A stretch of DNA of 41,064 nt from Pyrinomonadaceae bacterium (GCA_013816505.1 JACDEG010000003.1:1-41064); one strand, 5' to 3'; shown: positions 1-8,659, counted from the stretch's first letter. Program-made: numbers and translations. The notes: generated from the letters alone by a model not told the origin.

Positions 1-71
1 TTGCCCGCCAACGAGCCGTAAGCGAGTCACACTCTTCGCGCTTTCGCGCTCATGGCGGGCAGGATGCCCGC
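1..71. repeat. REP-like palindromic intergenic repeat (may extend left of window)
   Basis: Two nested inverted repeats are visible. GCCCGCCA at 3-10 pairs with TGGCGGGC at 53-60. GCGGGCA at 55-61 pairs with TGCCCGC at 65-71 around a GGA loop. The arms share bases, so alternative folds are possible. The DNA lies downstream of the last leftward gene (stop at 149) and has no convincing gene of its own. From memory, similar GCGGGCAGGATGCCCGC phrases recur between genes in Acidobacteriota and related phyla, but copy number cannot be checked here. It could act as a transcript end or be a dispersed palindromic element. Confidence 0.45.
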
Positions 72-148
72 GCTCCCAGCGACAGGCAATGGCAACCTGC
101 TGTAATTTGTGCGGCTCGCCATCGCAACTAATCTTTCAATCGTCACTT

Positions 149-1405
149 CTACTCTGCCCGCGCCGCGGACGTTTGCAGTAGTTCGCCCGTTGGCACACCG
201 TGCGTCACTTGCGCGCGCCGGCATCCTTCGACGAAACTCTGCGCGACCTTATCCCACCCGAAATTTTCCCTCACCGCCGTGGCCGCGCGCACGCTGAATT
301 TCGCAGCGTAGTCGGCGTCCGTCAGCACACGCACCACTGCGTCGGCGAACGCTTCCGGCGCGTCGGCGAGGATGATCTCGGTTCCGTCTCTGACTGGCAG
401 GCCCTCGGCTCCGATGGTGGTCGAGACGACCGGCTTCTCCATCGCCATCGCTTCGTAGATTTTCAGGCGCGTGCCGCCGCCGATTCTGATCGGCACGACG
501 TAGGCAGCGGCGCGGTCGATGTACGGACGCACATCGTCCACCCGCCCGGTCACAACGATTGACGAATCGCGTCGACTCAACTCGACGAGACTCGGGTACG
601 GATTGCGCCCGACGATGGTCAGGGTCACGCCGGGCACCGCTCTTTTTATCAGCGGCAGAATCTGTTCGGTGAAGTAGTGTATCGCGTCCTGGTTCGGAAG
701 CCAGTCCATCGAACCGGTGAAGACGAGATTGTGCGCGTCGCGCGGCTCGCGCCGGTCGGGACGGAAGTAATCGGTATCGACGCCGGTCGGCACGTCCGAC
801 ACCTCCGCGATTCCGTACTCGCTCCGCATGATCTCGCGGTCTTCGCGCGAGACCGCAATCACGTGGTCGAAGCGTCGACAGGTCGCGCGCTCAAACGCAT
901 GAGTCTTACGCCATTGATCGTAGAGGTAAGCCTTCTTCAACGGGTTCGACTGCACCTGATAGTGGCGCTTCCAGATCATCGCCTCGACGTTATGCTGAAA
1001 CAGCACCGTCGCGCACTCGATGCGCGACGGAACATTGATGCTCGGCGTCAGGAAATCGCAGACCAGCATATCGAACGCGCCGCCCCGCGTCAGCTCGGCG
1101 ACTTCGCGCATCATTTGCGCCGACTGGTACTTCTTGATTGCATACGGCAATGGCGACACGAGGTTGCCGGCCAACTCGGCGTAGAACCCGGACGAAAACT
1201 TGGCGCGCGTATGGTGCGGCACACACACCAGTTCCTGACAGTATTCGTCGGCGAGCCTCCGCGCGTCCGCCGATTCGCCGTCGTCAAGCGTCAGGTACGT
1301 GATGTGGTGCTCGCGCCTAAGTTGCTTCAACATATGGTAGGTGCGAATCTTGCCGCCTTTGTCGACCGGGTGCAGCAGTTCGGTTTTGAGCCACAGGATG
1401 CGCAT
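149..1405 (-). CDS. Glycosyltransferase family 4 (GT-B), PEP-CTERM/XrtA-cluster-like
   Basis: A 418-residue GT-B glycosyltransferase, predicted cytosolic, that would add a sugar from a nucleotide donor to the growing surface glycan. The N-terminus (MRILWLKTELLHPVDKGGK) with an RTYHML segment resembles the 'stp1' sugar transferases found with PEP-CTERM/exosortase clusters. The C-terminal half has the GT4 signature: GGGTRLKIYEAMAMEKPVV (about 310-328) and an acidic EAMA donor-binding motif, followed by an IILADAPEAFADAV stretch typical of the last helix. It is the last gene of the leftward block in the window and is preceded by a 190-nt gap carrying an inverted heptamer array. No exosortase gene is in the window, so the XrtA link is only by sequence resemblance. 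Donor and acceptor are unknown. Confidence 0.88.
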   Translation of the reverse strand: MRILWLKTELLHPVDKGGKIRTYHMLKQLRREHHITYLTLDDGESADARRLADEYCQELVCVPHHTRAKFSSGFYAELAGNLVSPLPYAIKKYQSAQMMREVAELTRGGAFDMLVCDFLTPSINVPSRIECATVLFQHNVEAMIWKRHYQVQSNPLKKAYLYDQWRKTHAFERATCRRFDHVIAVSREDREIMRSEYGIAEVSDVPTGVDTDYFRPDRREPRDAHNLVFTGSMDWLPNQDAIHYFTEQILPLIKRAVPGVTLTIVGRNPYPSLVELSRRDSSIVVTGRVDDVRPYIDRAAAYVVPIRIGGGTRLKIYEAMAMEKPVVSTTIGAEGLPVRDGTEIILADAPEAFADAVVRVLTDADYAAKFSVRAATAVRENFGWDKVAQSFVEGCRRAQVTHGVPTGELLQTSAARAE

Positions 1406-1432
1406 CTTCGAATCGCTTCTTATTACTCAGCC

Positions 1433-1592
1433 GTGACAGGTGACAGGTGACAAGTGACAGGAGGGTTTAGATGCTGTGCCGCACGCGGCGAGTTCTTTGA
1501 GCCAGCAGCCTAAGCGAAAAGTTACCGGCTTCGCTCGGAGAAACTCACCTGCCTTAACTCTTTCTTGTCACCTGTCACCTGTTACCTGTCAC
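1433..1592. repeat. Inverted pair of heptamer arrays, site A (unit GTGACAG)
   Basis: The left array at 1433-1460 is four 7-mers: GTGACAG, GTGACAG, GTGACAA, GTGACAG. The right array at 1565-1592 is the inverted counterpart: TTGTCAC, CTGTCAC, CTGTTAC, CTGTCAC. The arms match in 25 of 28 positions and enclose 104 nt. The right arm ends 2 nt from the stop codon of the asparagine synthase gene (1595), and the left arm ends 27 nt before the start of the GT4 gene (1405). Transcribed leftward, it would form a long stem between the two cistrons. See sites B, C and D for the same design with different units. Confidence 0.9.
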
Positions 1593-1594
1593 TT

Positions 1595-3589
1595 TTAAGC
1601 GACGACCGGTTCGGCGCGCACCGCCGGATGCGGCACGAACTGCGGCACGTCGATGCTCTCGCCGTCGATGAACTGCCGTTGCCACATCTCGAAGTTGACG
1701 AGCGACCAGAGACGCTCGGCGTGGTTGCCGGCGCCTGCTTGATGCTCCGCGACTATCCGGCGCACGAACCCCTGATCGAATAATTCGCGTGCGGCAGTGC
1801 GCTCGCCAAGCACATACTCGTCGATGACCGAACGAAACTCGCCGCGGAACCACGCCCCGACCGGCACCGGAAAGCCCATCTTCGGGCGGTTCAGAATCGC
1901 TTCCGGCAGCACGCCTTTCATGCTCTGGCGCAGAACGTACTTGGTCGTCCAGCCACGCAGTTTCATCCGCTCCGGCAGGCGCGACGTGAACTCGACCAGC
2001 TTATGATCGAGAAACGGCACGCGACTCTCGATGGACGCCGCCATACTCATTTGATCCTGCTTCATCAATAACTCGTGGAGGTATGTTTTCATGTCGGCGT
2101 AAAGGAGTTGGTTGAGCAGACTGCGGGCGTCGGTGCCGGCGATGTAGCGCCGCACGCCGGCGTACGGGTCGAGCGAGTCGCCGGCACGCTCCTTAACCTC
2201 AGAGGTCAGCATGGCCCTCTGCATGTGGCGCGGAAAAACGGCAAAGTTATCGAAGTAGATGCTCTCAATGTCCGGTTCGAGGCAGAGGAAGGTGCGCGAC
2301 AATTTGCCACGCGCCTTCGATCCGGCGGGCAGAGCTTCGATTCCGCGGCGAACCGCACTCCGCAAACCATCGCCGGTCCAAGAGTGGTAACGGGCGCCGA
2401 GCGCGAGGTTAAAGATCGTTTTGCGATAGCGTCCATAGCCGGCCATCAACTCGTCGCTGCCCTCGCCGGTCAACACCACTTTGACGTGCTCGGCCGCGAG
2501 CCGCGAAACGAAATAGAGCGCGACGCTCGAAGGGTGCGCGAGTGGCTCGTCTTCGTGCCAGACGAGTTTCGGCAGCGCGGCGAAAAAGTCCTGCGGGCTG
2601 ACGACGACCTCGTGATGATCCGTCTGGTAGGCGTCGGCGACGAGGCGCGCATACTCAAGCTCGTTCGCTTCGCGCTCGGCGAACGCGACCGAGAAAGTTT
2701 TGATCGGCTCTTTGACCATGCCGCTCATCACTGCCGCAATGGCCGACGAATCGATGCCGCCTGAAAGGAACATGCCGAGCGGCACGTCGGCCATCAGGCG
2801 CAAGCGGACAGAGGTGTGAAAAAGCTCCGTCCACTCCTCGACGTAATCCTTGTCACTCTGCGCGCGGGGACCGGGACCGGCCCCGTTTCCCTGATCGTCG
2901 CCACCGGCGAACTGCACGTCCCAGTATTTTTTGATTTGGACGCGCCCATCGCGCCACAGCAGCGTGTGACCGGGCAACAACCGCTTGACGTTTTCAAACA
3001 ACGTCTCTTCGCCGGAGGTCGCGTGGTTGGCGAGGTAGTCTGGCAACACGCCGTAGTTTAGTTGCGGCGTAACCGCTCCCGCCGCGAACAATGCTTTGAT
3101 CTCCGACGCGAAATAGAGCGAGCCATCGTCAGTATGGACATAGTAGAGCGGCTTCACGCCGAGCCGGTCACGAGCAATGAATAGCTCACGCTGACGCCGA
3201 TCCCAAATCGCGAACGCGAACATCCCACGCAGACTTTCGACGACCCGCTCACCATCCTCTTCGTACAGGTGGAGAATCGTTTCCGTATCGCAATGCGTTC
3301 GGTAACGGTGGCCGCGCGCTTCGAGTGCTGGCCGAAAGTCGGCGTGGTTATAAATCTCGCCGTTGAAGACAATGTGTAGCGAGCCGTCTTCGTTCGGCAT
3401 CGGCTGATGGCCGGCGGCGACATCGACAATGCTCAGGCGACGGTGACCGAGTCCGACCGGGCCGTCGACGAACACACCGCTGTCGTCCGGCCCGCGGTGC
3501 TTGATGACATCGCGCATCCGCTCAAGCGTCGGCACGTCGACCTCGCGACCCGACCGACTCGAAAATGCTACCCCGTTAATTCCACACAT
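1595..3589 (-). CDS. asnB: Asparagine synthase (glutamine-hydrolysing) family amidotransferase, copy 1
   Basis: A 664-residue two-domain AsnB-type enzyme. The class II glutaminase domain starts MCGINGVAFS with the nucleophile Cys2, followed by KHRGPDDSG and FNGEIYNH. The synthetase domain carries the PPi-loop SGGIDSSA (about 275-282) and a TGEGSDELMAGYGRY segment. AsnB makes asparagine from aspartate, glutamine and ATP. Paralogs in polysaccharide clusters (WbpS and exosortase-associated amidotransferases) are thought to amidate sugar acids or other cluster products. This copy, with two more at 8743 and 36500, is more likely a cluster-specific amidotransferase than a housekeeping enzyme, though that is inference. 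A short Asn/Gly-rich insert (DDQGNGAGPGPRAQ) sits between the domains. Repeat arrays flank it on both sides. Confidence 0.93.
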   Translation of the reverse strand: MCGINGVAFSSRSGREVDVPTLERMRDVIKHRGPDDSGVFVDGPVGLGHRRLSIVDVAAGHQPMPNEDGSLHIVFNGEIYNHADFRPALEARGHRYRTHCDTETILHLYEEDGERVVESLRGMFAFAIWDRRQRELFIARDRLGVKPLYYVHTDDGSLYFASEIKALFAAGAVTPQLNYGVLPDYLANHATSGEETLFENVKRLLPGHTLLWRDGRVQIKKYWDVQFAGGDDQGNGAGPGPRAQSDKDYVEEWTELFHTSVRLRLMADVPLGMFLSGGIDSSAIAAVMSGMVKEPIKTFSVAFAEREANELEYARLVADAYQTDHHEVVVSPQDFFAALPKLVWHEDEPLAHPSSVALYFVSRLAAEHVKVVLTGEGSDELMAGYGRYRKTIFNLALGARYHSWTGDGLRSAVRRGIEALPAGSKARGKLSRTFLCLEPDIESIYFDNFAVFPRHMQRAMLTSEVKERAGDSLDPYAGVRRYIAGTDARSLLNQLLYADMKTYLHELLMKQDQMSMAASIESRVPFLDHKLVEFTSRLPERMKLRGWTTKYVLRQSMKGVLPEAILNRPKMGFPVPVGAWFRGEFRSVIDEYVLGERTAARELFDQGFVRRIVAEHQAGAGNHAERLWSLVNFEMWQRQFIDGESIDVPQFVPHPAVRAEPVVA

Positions 3590-3699
3590 AATTAGTCAGG
3601 CAAAAGTGAAAGCCGGTCACGACAGTGAATTTGTTTGTTTTTGAATCGAGACATAGAAAAATGGTTGAGCGGCGAGCGAGTGGCGCAGGCAAATATTTT

Positions 3700-3794
3700 T
3701 AACACAGAGACACAGAGAGGAATTACAGAGGGCACAGAGCAAGATTAATCGCTTTACTCTGTGCTCTCTGTGTGACCTCTGTGCCTCTGTGTTA
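3700..3794. repeat. Inverted pair of octamer-type arrays, site B (core CACAGAG)
   Basis: The left arm, 3700-3742, repeats CACAGAG(A/G) with one divergent middle unit. The right arm, 3754-3794, is its imperfect reverse complement built from CTCTGTG. The loop is only 11 nt. The outermost 17 nt of each arm (TAACACAGAG and the following CACAGAG) match with one difference. The element lies between the heparinase stop (3874) and the asparagine synthase start (3589). The minus-strand translation through it gives the familiar spurious TEAQRSHREHR...LCLCV type of peptide, a mark of a repeat rather than a gene. Confidence 0.88.
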
Positions 3795-3873
3795 TGTCGG
3801 TGTCCCATTCTCATATGCTCTGAGTTAGAACTGAAAGCCGTTTGATCGGGTGATTAAGATTTCGCACTTCGCG

Positions 3874-6465
3874 TTAAACCAGAATCGCCGTTGCCGTCGG
3901 GTCTGACGCTTCAGATCGACATCGCCCGTCGACGAAATGGATCATCGCTTCGCCGCTCGTCGTGATCGGCTCGCCGTTGATGACCGCACGCCGCCGACCG
4001 CGCGCATCGACGCTGAAACTTTCGCCCGCGTCAATGTCGATTTGCACGTCGCCCTCCGCGAAGCGTACCGCGACGTGACCGACACGCCGCGCCGCCGTAA
4101 AGACCTCGCGATTGTCGAATCGAAAAGTTCGCCCATCGATCAGCACAAATTCACTGAGCACTTCCGCGCGCGGCGCATCGTCAGTCAGACGCGCCCATGT
4201 CCACGCAAAATCGGATTTAATGCGCGGCGTCTCAACAATCAACTCGCCGCCACCTAACACGAGCATGTCGCGATGCGCGCCTTCACCCATCTCAAAGGCA
4301 CGCCCGTTGACCGCTTCGATTTGGCGCACGCGCGTTTCAGCGTCGTGCCCGGCGACACGCGGCACAAGGAACGTGACGAACTCCGTTGCGCCCGTCGCTT
4401 CCGCCGAATAAGAATAGACCGGCGCGGCGACTCGCTCGCGGTAACAACGCGAAACCCAGCCGTCGCCATGCTGCCACGCGCCGCCCGCGCCGAAAGCAGA
4501 CAGTTCCATGCCCGGCGCGTTGCCGCTTCCGATCTCGCGTACCGACAGCGCACCGTCGTTCTGCGCTGCCGTCTCTGGCTTGGCGTCCGGAGCAAAATGA
4601 AAGTGCAGGTCGTAGCGGTGTGTCCCCGCGCTGGCAACACGGTCACGCACCATCCAGTAATCGTTTTTAAGAAACAGCACCGAGCGCGTGTGCGTCGCCG
4701 GCGAAGCGAGCCGCGCATAGCCGTCGTGCGCGCCCTCGAAAAAGTCGAATCGCCGCGACGCGACCCACGTCCGCGGCGTCGCCCGTGCGACGTGCCGCCA
4801 CGTGAACGTGCCGCCCGGCGCCGACGAAGATTCACCATCGATGGTCAGCGTGTTGTGCGCCGCCGAGGTGCGAAAGTAATCGCGCACCTCGCTTGCCCCG
4901 GTGTATGTGTACGTGCCCGGATCAATCAGTATGGTGCGTCCGCACGCAGCCAACTCGAATGCGAGCATGTCGGCGTGCGCGTGACCGCAGTTAAGCGTCC
5001 CGTGCGGGCCACAGTCAATCAACATGTAGTTGGCGGAAGACTCCCACCCGTCGCGCATCACGTAGTAGCCGCCGTCAGGGAAGGCGCGCGAAGTCTGCGC
5101 CGGCGGGTGTGCTTCGATGCGGTCGAAGTCGCGCAATCCTTCGGTGCCGAGCAGCCATAAAGTTTCTTCAGCGGCTTCGCCGGCGACGTGCTTATAGTCG
5201 GGCCGCGCGAAGAGCGCCGCGCCGGTCGAGAGTGCCGCGCGGAAGTCGTTCGCCGGGCGCTCGTCGAGCATCACCAACCGACCGCCGTCGTCATCGCCGA
5301 AGAACGGCGTCGTTCCATCAGGCCGCGTGATGTACATCAAATGATCGAGCAGCGCCGTCAACTTGCCTGGCAGTCGATGCTCCGATTCGACTTCTGACTC
5401 GGCTTCCGACCCGACTTCGGACCCGCCCGATTGGGCCGCACTGCTGTTCGCCCGCGCGAGGATGTAGAGGTGCGTGTAAAAGTCTGTGGTGTAGCGATGG
5501 TAGTAACTCGACTGCTCGAAGTAGACGCCGTCCGGTCGCACGTGCCAATCGAGCGCGTTCATCAAGATGCGCTCGCCCGTGGCGCGCCACCTCCCGGCGC
5601 ACTTGAGTTCCGGCAGCACGGTTCCGAGGTAGAACAGGCCGAGCGCCTCGCCGGTCAGATGTGTGTTCGGGCTGAAGTAGGTCGAGAGGTACGTCTCTAA
5701 GTGGCGGCCATGCAGGAAGAGAGCTTTTAAGATATTGAGAAACAGCGCGGGCGTCAGGTGCGGCGAGTCTCTGAAGAAGTGCAGCGCCCACAGCCACGCC
5801 ATCGAGCGAAACGCAACTTCGAGACTGCTCGCCCAGTTGATGCCGATCTTCGGTGGGTTATGCTCCATCCAGTCCGCGACGTGGCGTGCGAACGTTCGCG
5901 CATAAAGCTCGTCGCCGGTGTACAGGTACGCCCGTCCGAGCGTCATCAAATACTGTTGACGATTTAATTCCCAAGTGATCTTTTTGTCGCCCGTCACATC
6001 GACGTTGAGGTAATCAATTCGGCTCCAATGAATAAGCGGCGCACGCTTATTCGCGAGCGGTTCGAAGTGCCAGTCAACGGGGTCGCCAAACGACAGGTCG
6101 TGCAGCCCCAGCAAATCGAACTTGCCTTCGACGACGCGGCGCGCTCGCTCGATGACTCTCTCTTCCGACTCCGGCCAACGCCGCCGCAACTCATCGACGG
6201 TCGCTTTCGATTGGGCGAAGCCGGCGAAGAAACTCGGCGACGTGCGCGCGCGGAAATGTGCGAGCAACCCTTCGGCGGAGATTGGGAACTGACCGAGCCG
6301 CGCGGCGTCGATTGATTTGAGGAACGCTTCATCATTCGGCAGCCGCGACTGTGCTGACCAGCCGCGCCGCTCCGCAAGCGCCGCCACTGCCTGCGCGCCG
6401 CGGACGCGCATCTCGTCAAAGCCGCGCCCCTTCAGACTCTTTAATTTTATAATCACTCCACCCAT
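3874..6465 (-). CDS. Heparinase II/III family (alginate-lyase-like) protein
   Basis: An 863-residue polysaccharide lyase-type protein. I start it at the ATG at 6465 (MGGVIIKLKSLKGRGFDEMRVRG), because the longer open frame runs back into the GT4 gene and becomes Arg/Ser-rich shadow sequence. An N-terminal helical toroid domain (about 160-340: NRQQYLMTLGRAYLYTG, NTHLTGEALGLFYLG, SSYYHRYTTDFY) precedes the heparinase II/III C-terminal beta domain (CGHAHADMLAFEL at about 493, IDPGTYTYTG at about 514, SAAHNTLTIDG at about 534). His and Tyr residues in these motifs are the usual catalytic ones. No clear signal peptide is seen. Such proteins often sit in exopolysaccharide clusters and may trim or degrade the polymer. 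The linker holds a Ser/Glu repeat (see 5377-5424). Confidence 0.88.
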   Translation of the reverse strand: MGGVIIKLKSLKGRGFDEMRVRGAQAVAALAERRGWSAQSRLPNDEAFLKSIDAARLGQFPISAEGLLAHFRARTSPSFFAGFAQSKATVDELRRRWPESEERVIERARRVVEGKFDLLGLHDLSFGDPVDWHFEPLANKRAPLIHWSRIDYLNVDVTGDKKITWELNRQQYLMTLGRAYLYTGDELYARTFARHVADWMEHNPPKIGINWASSLEVAFRSMAWLWALHFFRDSPHLTPALFLNILKALFLHGRHLETYLSTYFSPNTHLTGEALGLFYLGTVLPELKCAGRWRATGERILMNALDWHVRPDGVYFEQSSYYHRYTTDFYTHLYILARANSSAAQSGGSEVGSEAESEVESEHRLPGKLTALLDHLMYITRPDGTTPFFGDDDGGRLVMLDERPANDFRAALSTGAALFARPDYKHVAGEAAEETLWLLGTEGLRDFDRIEAHPPAQTSRAFPDGGYYVMRDGWESSANYMLIDCGPHGTLNCGHAHADMLAFELAACGRTILIDPGTYTYTGASEVRDYFRTSAAHNTLTIDGESSSAPGGTFTWRHVARATPRTWVASRRFDFFEGAHDGYARLASPATHTRSVLFLKNDYWMVRDRVASAGTHRYDLHFHFAPDAKPETAAQNDGALSVREIGSGNAPGMELSAFGAGGAWQHGDGWVSRCYRERVAAPVYSYSAEATGATEFVTFLVPRVAGHDAETRVRQIEAVNGRAFEMGEGAHRDMLVLGGGELIVETPRIKSDFAWTWARLTDDAPRAEVLSEFVLIDGRTFRFDNREVFTAARRVGHVAVRFAEGDVQIDIDAGESFSVDARGRRRAVINGEPITTSGEAMIHFVDGRCRSEASDPTATAILV
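5377..5424 (-). repeat. In-frame 12-nt tandem repeat inside the heparinase gene
   Basis: Four imperfect 12-nt units on the minus strand (GGGTCCGAAGTC, GGGTCGGAAGCC, GAGTCAGAAGTC, GAATCGGAGCAT) encode repeated (G/E)-S-E-(V/A) tetrapeptides. They form a Ser/Glu-rich linker at about residues 348-363 of the 863-residue protein, between the toroid helices and the next helix. The unit keeps the reading frame, so copy-number change would alter linker length without breaking the gene. The GTC(G/C)GAAG flavour resembles the intergenic heptamer arrays. Confidence 0.7.
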
Positions 6466-6517
6466 CGAAGTCGTTGCACCGGCGGTCACGAGAAAAGATT
6501 CCAAATTAAACACAGCC

Positions 6518-7747
6518 TCACGCCCGCGTCGAGGATCGTTGTTCGTTGCCTCCGCCGCGGGTCGCGGGGACGCCCGGTGATGGCGACGCCATTGCTTTCG
6601 TCGTCTTCGTCGTCGCCAGCAGTCGCTCGTACAAATTCTCGATTCGTTCGAGCTGTGCCTCGCACGAAAACTTTTCTTTGACATCGAGCAGGCCCCGCGC
6701 GCCCATCCGCCGGGCGAGTTCCGGGTCGCGCAGCAATGAGACGATCCGCGCCGCCATCGTCTCGTCGTCTTCGGGTGTGACGACGTAGCCGGTCTCGCCG
6801 TCAATCACCGCTTCGCGCGCGCCGCCGATGTCGGTCGCGACGACGGGTCGCGCGGCGGCCATGTACTCAACGATTGAGTTAGAGAATCCTTCGACGCCCT
6901 TCGAACTGAGCACGCATACGTCGGAGATTGCCAGCAGGTCTGAAACTCTGGCGCAGCGGCCAATGAAGAAGGTGTCCGGCTCCAAGCCGAGTTGCGCAGC
7001 GAGCGAGCGCAACGATGGCACCTGCTCGCCCTCGCCGGCGAGCACGAACGCCGCCCCCGGCACCTCCTCACGAACGCGCCGCGCCGCGCGCAGGAATGTT
7101 GCTTGATCTTTCATCGGGTGGCGCATGTTCGCCACAATCGTCACGAAGCGCCGCCCCATCGCCACCGGCAGGCTAAGGGCGGCCAGCGTCGCCGCGCGGT
7201 TCAAGTCCGGCTGTGGCGCGACGCGAGTCGTGTCCATGCCGTTGTAGACGGTGACGACTTTCGCGGGCGGCAGACCCTCTTTAATCAACTGCTGGCGAAT
7301 CGCCTCGGCGTTTGCGACGACGGCGTGCGCGAGTCCGTAGGCGCGGCGCTCGACCCACCTTTTCGCGGGCGAGCGGATGCCGTCGGACTCGCGGCGCGAC
7401 GCGATTCGCGCCGGGATGCGGGCGAGCGCGGCGGCGGTCATCCCGAAGATGTTGGTGTAGAAGTCATGCGCGTGTACCAGGTCGATTTGCCGCTCGCGCA
7501 TAAACGCGGCGAGGCGACGCAGTTGCGATGCGGTATTGCGATTGTAAAAGCTGGTGAGCGGGAACTCCGGGATGTCGCCGAGGCCGAGCCGCTCAACCTC
7601 TGCGCGCAACGGCCCCTGACCGCTCAGGCAGGCGACATGCACGCGATAGCGGCCGCCGCCGTGCAGCAGGCGCGTCAACTGCACCGTCTGGCGTTCGGTG
7701 CCGCCCTGATTGAAACTGTCGATCAGTTGTAAGATGTTACCCTTCAA
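6518..7747 (-). CDS. Glycosyltransferase family 4
   Basis: A 409-residue GT-B glycosyltransferase. The N-terminus (ILQLIDSFNQGGTERQTVQL) has the GGTE acceptor-side loop of GT4 enzymes, then DLVHAHDFYTNIFGM. The C-terminal donor-binding site is the E-x7-E segment EGFSNSIVEYMAAARPVVA (about 310-328), followed by GGAREAVIDGETGYVV. The start is a TTG at 7747, preceded by a GAGGA Shine-Dalgarno-like sequence 9-10 nt upstream. It lies 12 nt after the methyltransferase stop and 52 nt before the heparinase start, so the three are probably cotranscribed. The tail is Thr/Arg/Gly-rich and not conserved-looking. Sugar specificity is unknown. Confidence 0.9.
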   Translation of the reverse strand: MKGNILQLIDSFNQGGTERQTVQLTRLLHGGGRYRVHVACLSGQGPLRAEVERLGLGDIPEFPLTSFYNRNTASQLRRLAAFMRERQIDLVHAHDFYTNIFGMTAAALARIPARIASRRESDGIRSPAKRWVERRAYGLAHAVVANAEAIRQQLIKEGLPPAKVVTVYNGMDTTRVAPQPDLNRAATLAALSLPVAMGRRFVTIVANMRHPMKDQATFLRAARRVREEVPGAAFVLAGEGEQVPSLRSLAAQLGLEPDTFFIGRCARVSDLLAISDVCVLSSKGVEGFSNSIVEYMAAARPVVATDIGGAREAVIDGETGYVVTPEDDETMAARIVSLLRDPELARRMGARGLLDVKEKFSCEAQLERIENLYERLLATTKTTKAMASPSPGVPATRGGGNEQRSSTRA

Positions 7748-7759
7748 GTCCCGTTGTCC

Positions 7760-8659
7760 TCATTCCTTGACGAACACGAACTCGTTACAGCCCAGCCCGA
7801 CGCCGCCGCATTTGAGTTTCGTCAATCTGAACCCGCGCGCGCTGTAAAAGTCGAAAATCTCGTCGGGCGTCGCCACCTCATATGGGTAGCCGCCGACCCA
7901 ATCGACGATGTCGTGCCAACGGCTCATCCCACGCCGCTGGTAATACTGCGTCCACGATTGAACGTACTCCTGCGGGCGCAGCAGCAACAGCGAGCGCAGC
8001 ATCGCCTTCGCTTCATCGGGTGCGGCGACGACGAGCGTAAACGGCAGCCGCATCGCGCGCGGCAGACTGTTGTACTTTCGCTTGATCCACTTCCAGCGCG
8101 TGGCCTGGCTGCCGGTGTCGTTGTAGATCGCGACGAACAGACGGCCACCCGGCGCGACCGGCAGACGTGCGTTATCCAGCGCCTTCCACATTTCGCCGGT
8201 GTGGTGCAGCACGCCCCACGAATAGACGATGTCGAACTTGCCGAGTGAATTCAGATAGCCGGCGTCGAGCGCGGAGTTCTGCTCGACCGTCCAGTTTGAA
8301 TCGTCGGGGAAAAAGCGTCGCTTCATCTCCGCCGTGCAAGCGACTGAGTGCGGGTCATAGTCGAACGAATGCACACGCGCGCCGAGGCGCCGTGCCGCGA
8401 GGCTGGAAAGGCCGCTGCCGGAGCCGATGTCGAGAAAGCTTTGGCCCGCCAGGCTGTCGACCTCAAGCATCATCCGCAGCGCCCCCTCAGCTTCGGCGAT
8501 GCGATTGTCGTCGAGCCGTGACAGGAAGCGGCTCCAGTTCTTTCCAAACTCGAAGCGCAACTCGCGCTCGACGCCGGCAACTGGTGACGCGCCGGTCACA
8601 TTGCCGGTCACATCGTCTGTCAACTTGGTCAATGTGGCGTGACTGTTATTCGTCGGCAT
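7760..8659 (-). CDS. Class I SAM-dependent methyltransferase
   Basis: About 299 residues from the ATG at 8659. That start has an AGAGGG Shine-Dalgarno sequence about 8 nt upstream, whereas a longer frame would need a TTG at 8731 with no visible site. SAM-binding motif I is FLDIGSGSGLSSLAARRLG, with acidic FDYDP after beta 2 and DIVYSWGVLHHTG as motif III/IV, so this is a Rossmann-type methyltransferase. The later ARLPVAPGGRLFVAIYND segment is motif V-like. It follows the second AsnB gene by 83 nt and precedes a GT4, suggesting methylation of a sugar or of the glycan end. The acceptor is not known. Confidence 0.9.
   Translation of the reverse strand: MPTNNSHATLTKLTDDVTGNVTGASPVAGVERELRFEFGKNWSRFLSRLDDNRIAEAEGALRMMLEVDSLAGQSFLDIGSGSGLSSLAARRLGARVHSFDYDPHSVACTAEMKRRFFPDDSNWTVEQNSALDAGYLNSLGKFDIVYSWGVLHHTGEMWKALDNARLPVAPGGRLFVAIYNDTGSQATRWKWIKRKYNSLPRAMRLPFTLVVAAPDEAKAMLRSLLLLRPQEYVQSWTQYYQRRGMSRWHDIVDWVGGYPYEVATPDEIFDFYSARGFRLTKLKCGGVGLGCNEFVFVKE

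Noticed and set aside
149-1405. Exosortase/PEP-CTERM system
   Set aside because: The GT4 and AsnB proteins resemble members of such clusters, but no exosortase, PEP-CTERM protein or PrsK/PrsR regulator is in the window.
677-1450. 257-residue plus-strand open frame
   Set aside because: It lies antisense to the GT4 gene at 149 and to site A, with His/Arg/Val-rich shadow composition and no motif. The minus-strand GT4 explains the region.
3617-3814. 65-residue minus-strand open frame
   Set aside because: It is the translation of repeat site B (TEAQRSHREHR...). There is no ribosome site and no protein-like character.
4273-5160. 295-residue plus-strand open frame
   Set aside because: Antisense to the heparinase gene, Arg-rich with no recognisable domain. 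A typical third-position shadow of GC-rich coding DNA.
6466-6804. N-terminal extension of the heparinase gene
   Set aside because: It overlaps the GT4 gene in another frame and is Arg/Ser-rich. The conserved-looking sequence begins at MGGVIIKLKSLKG (6465).
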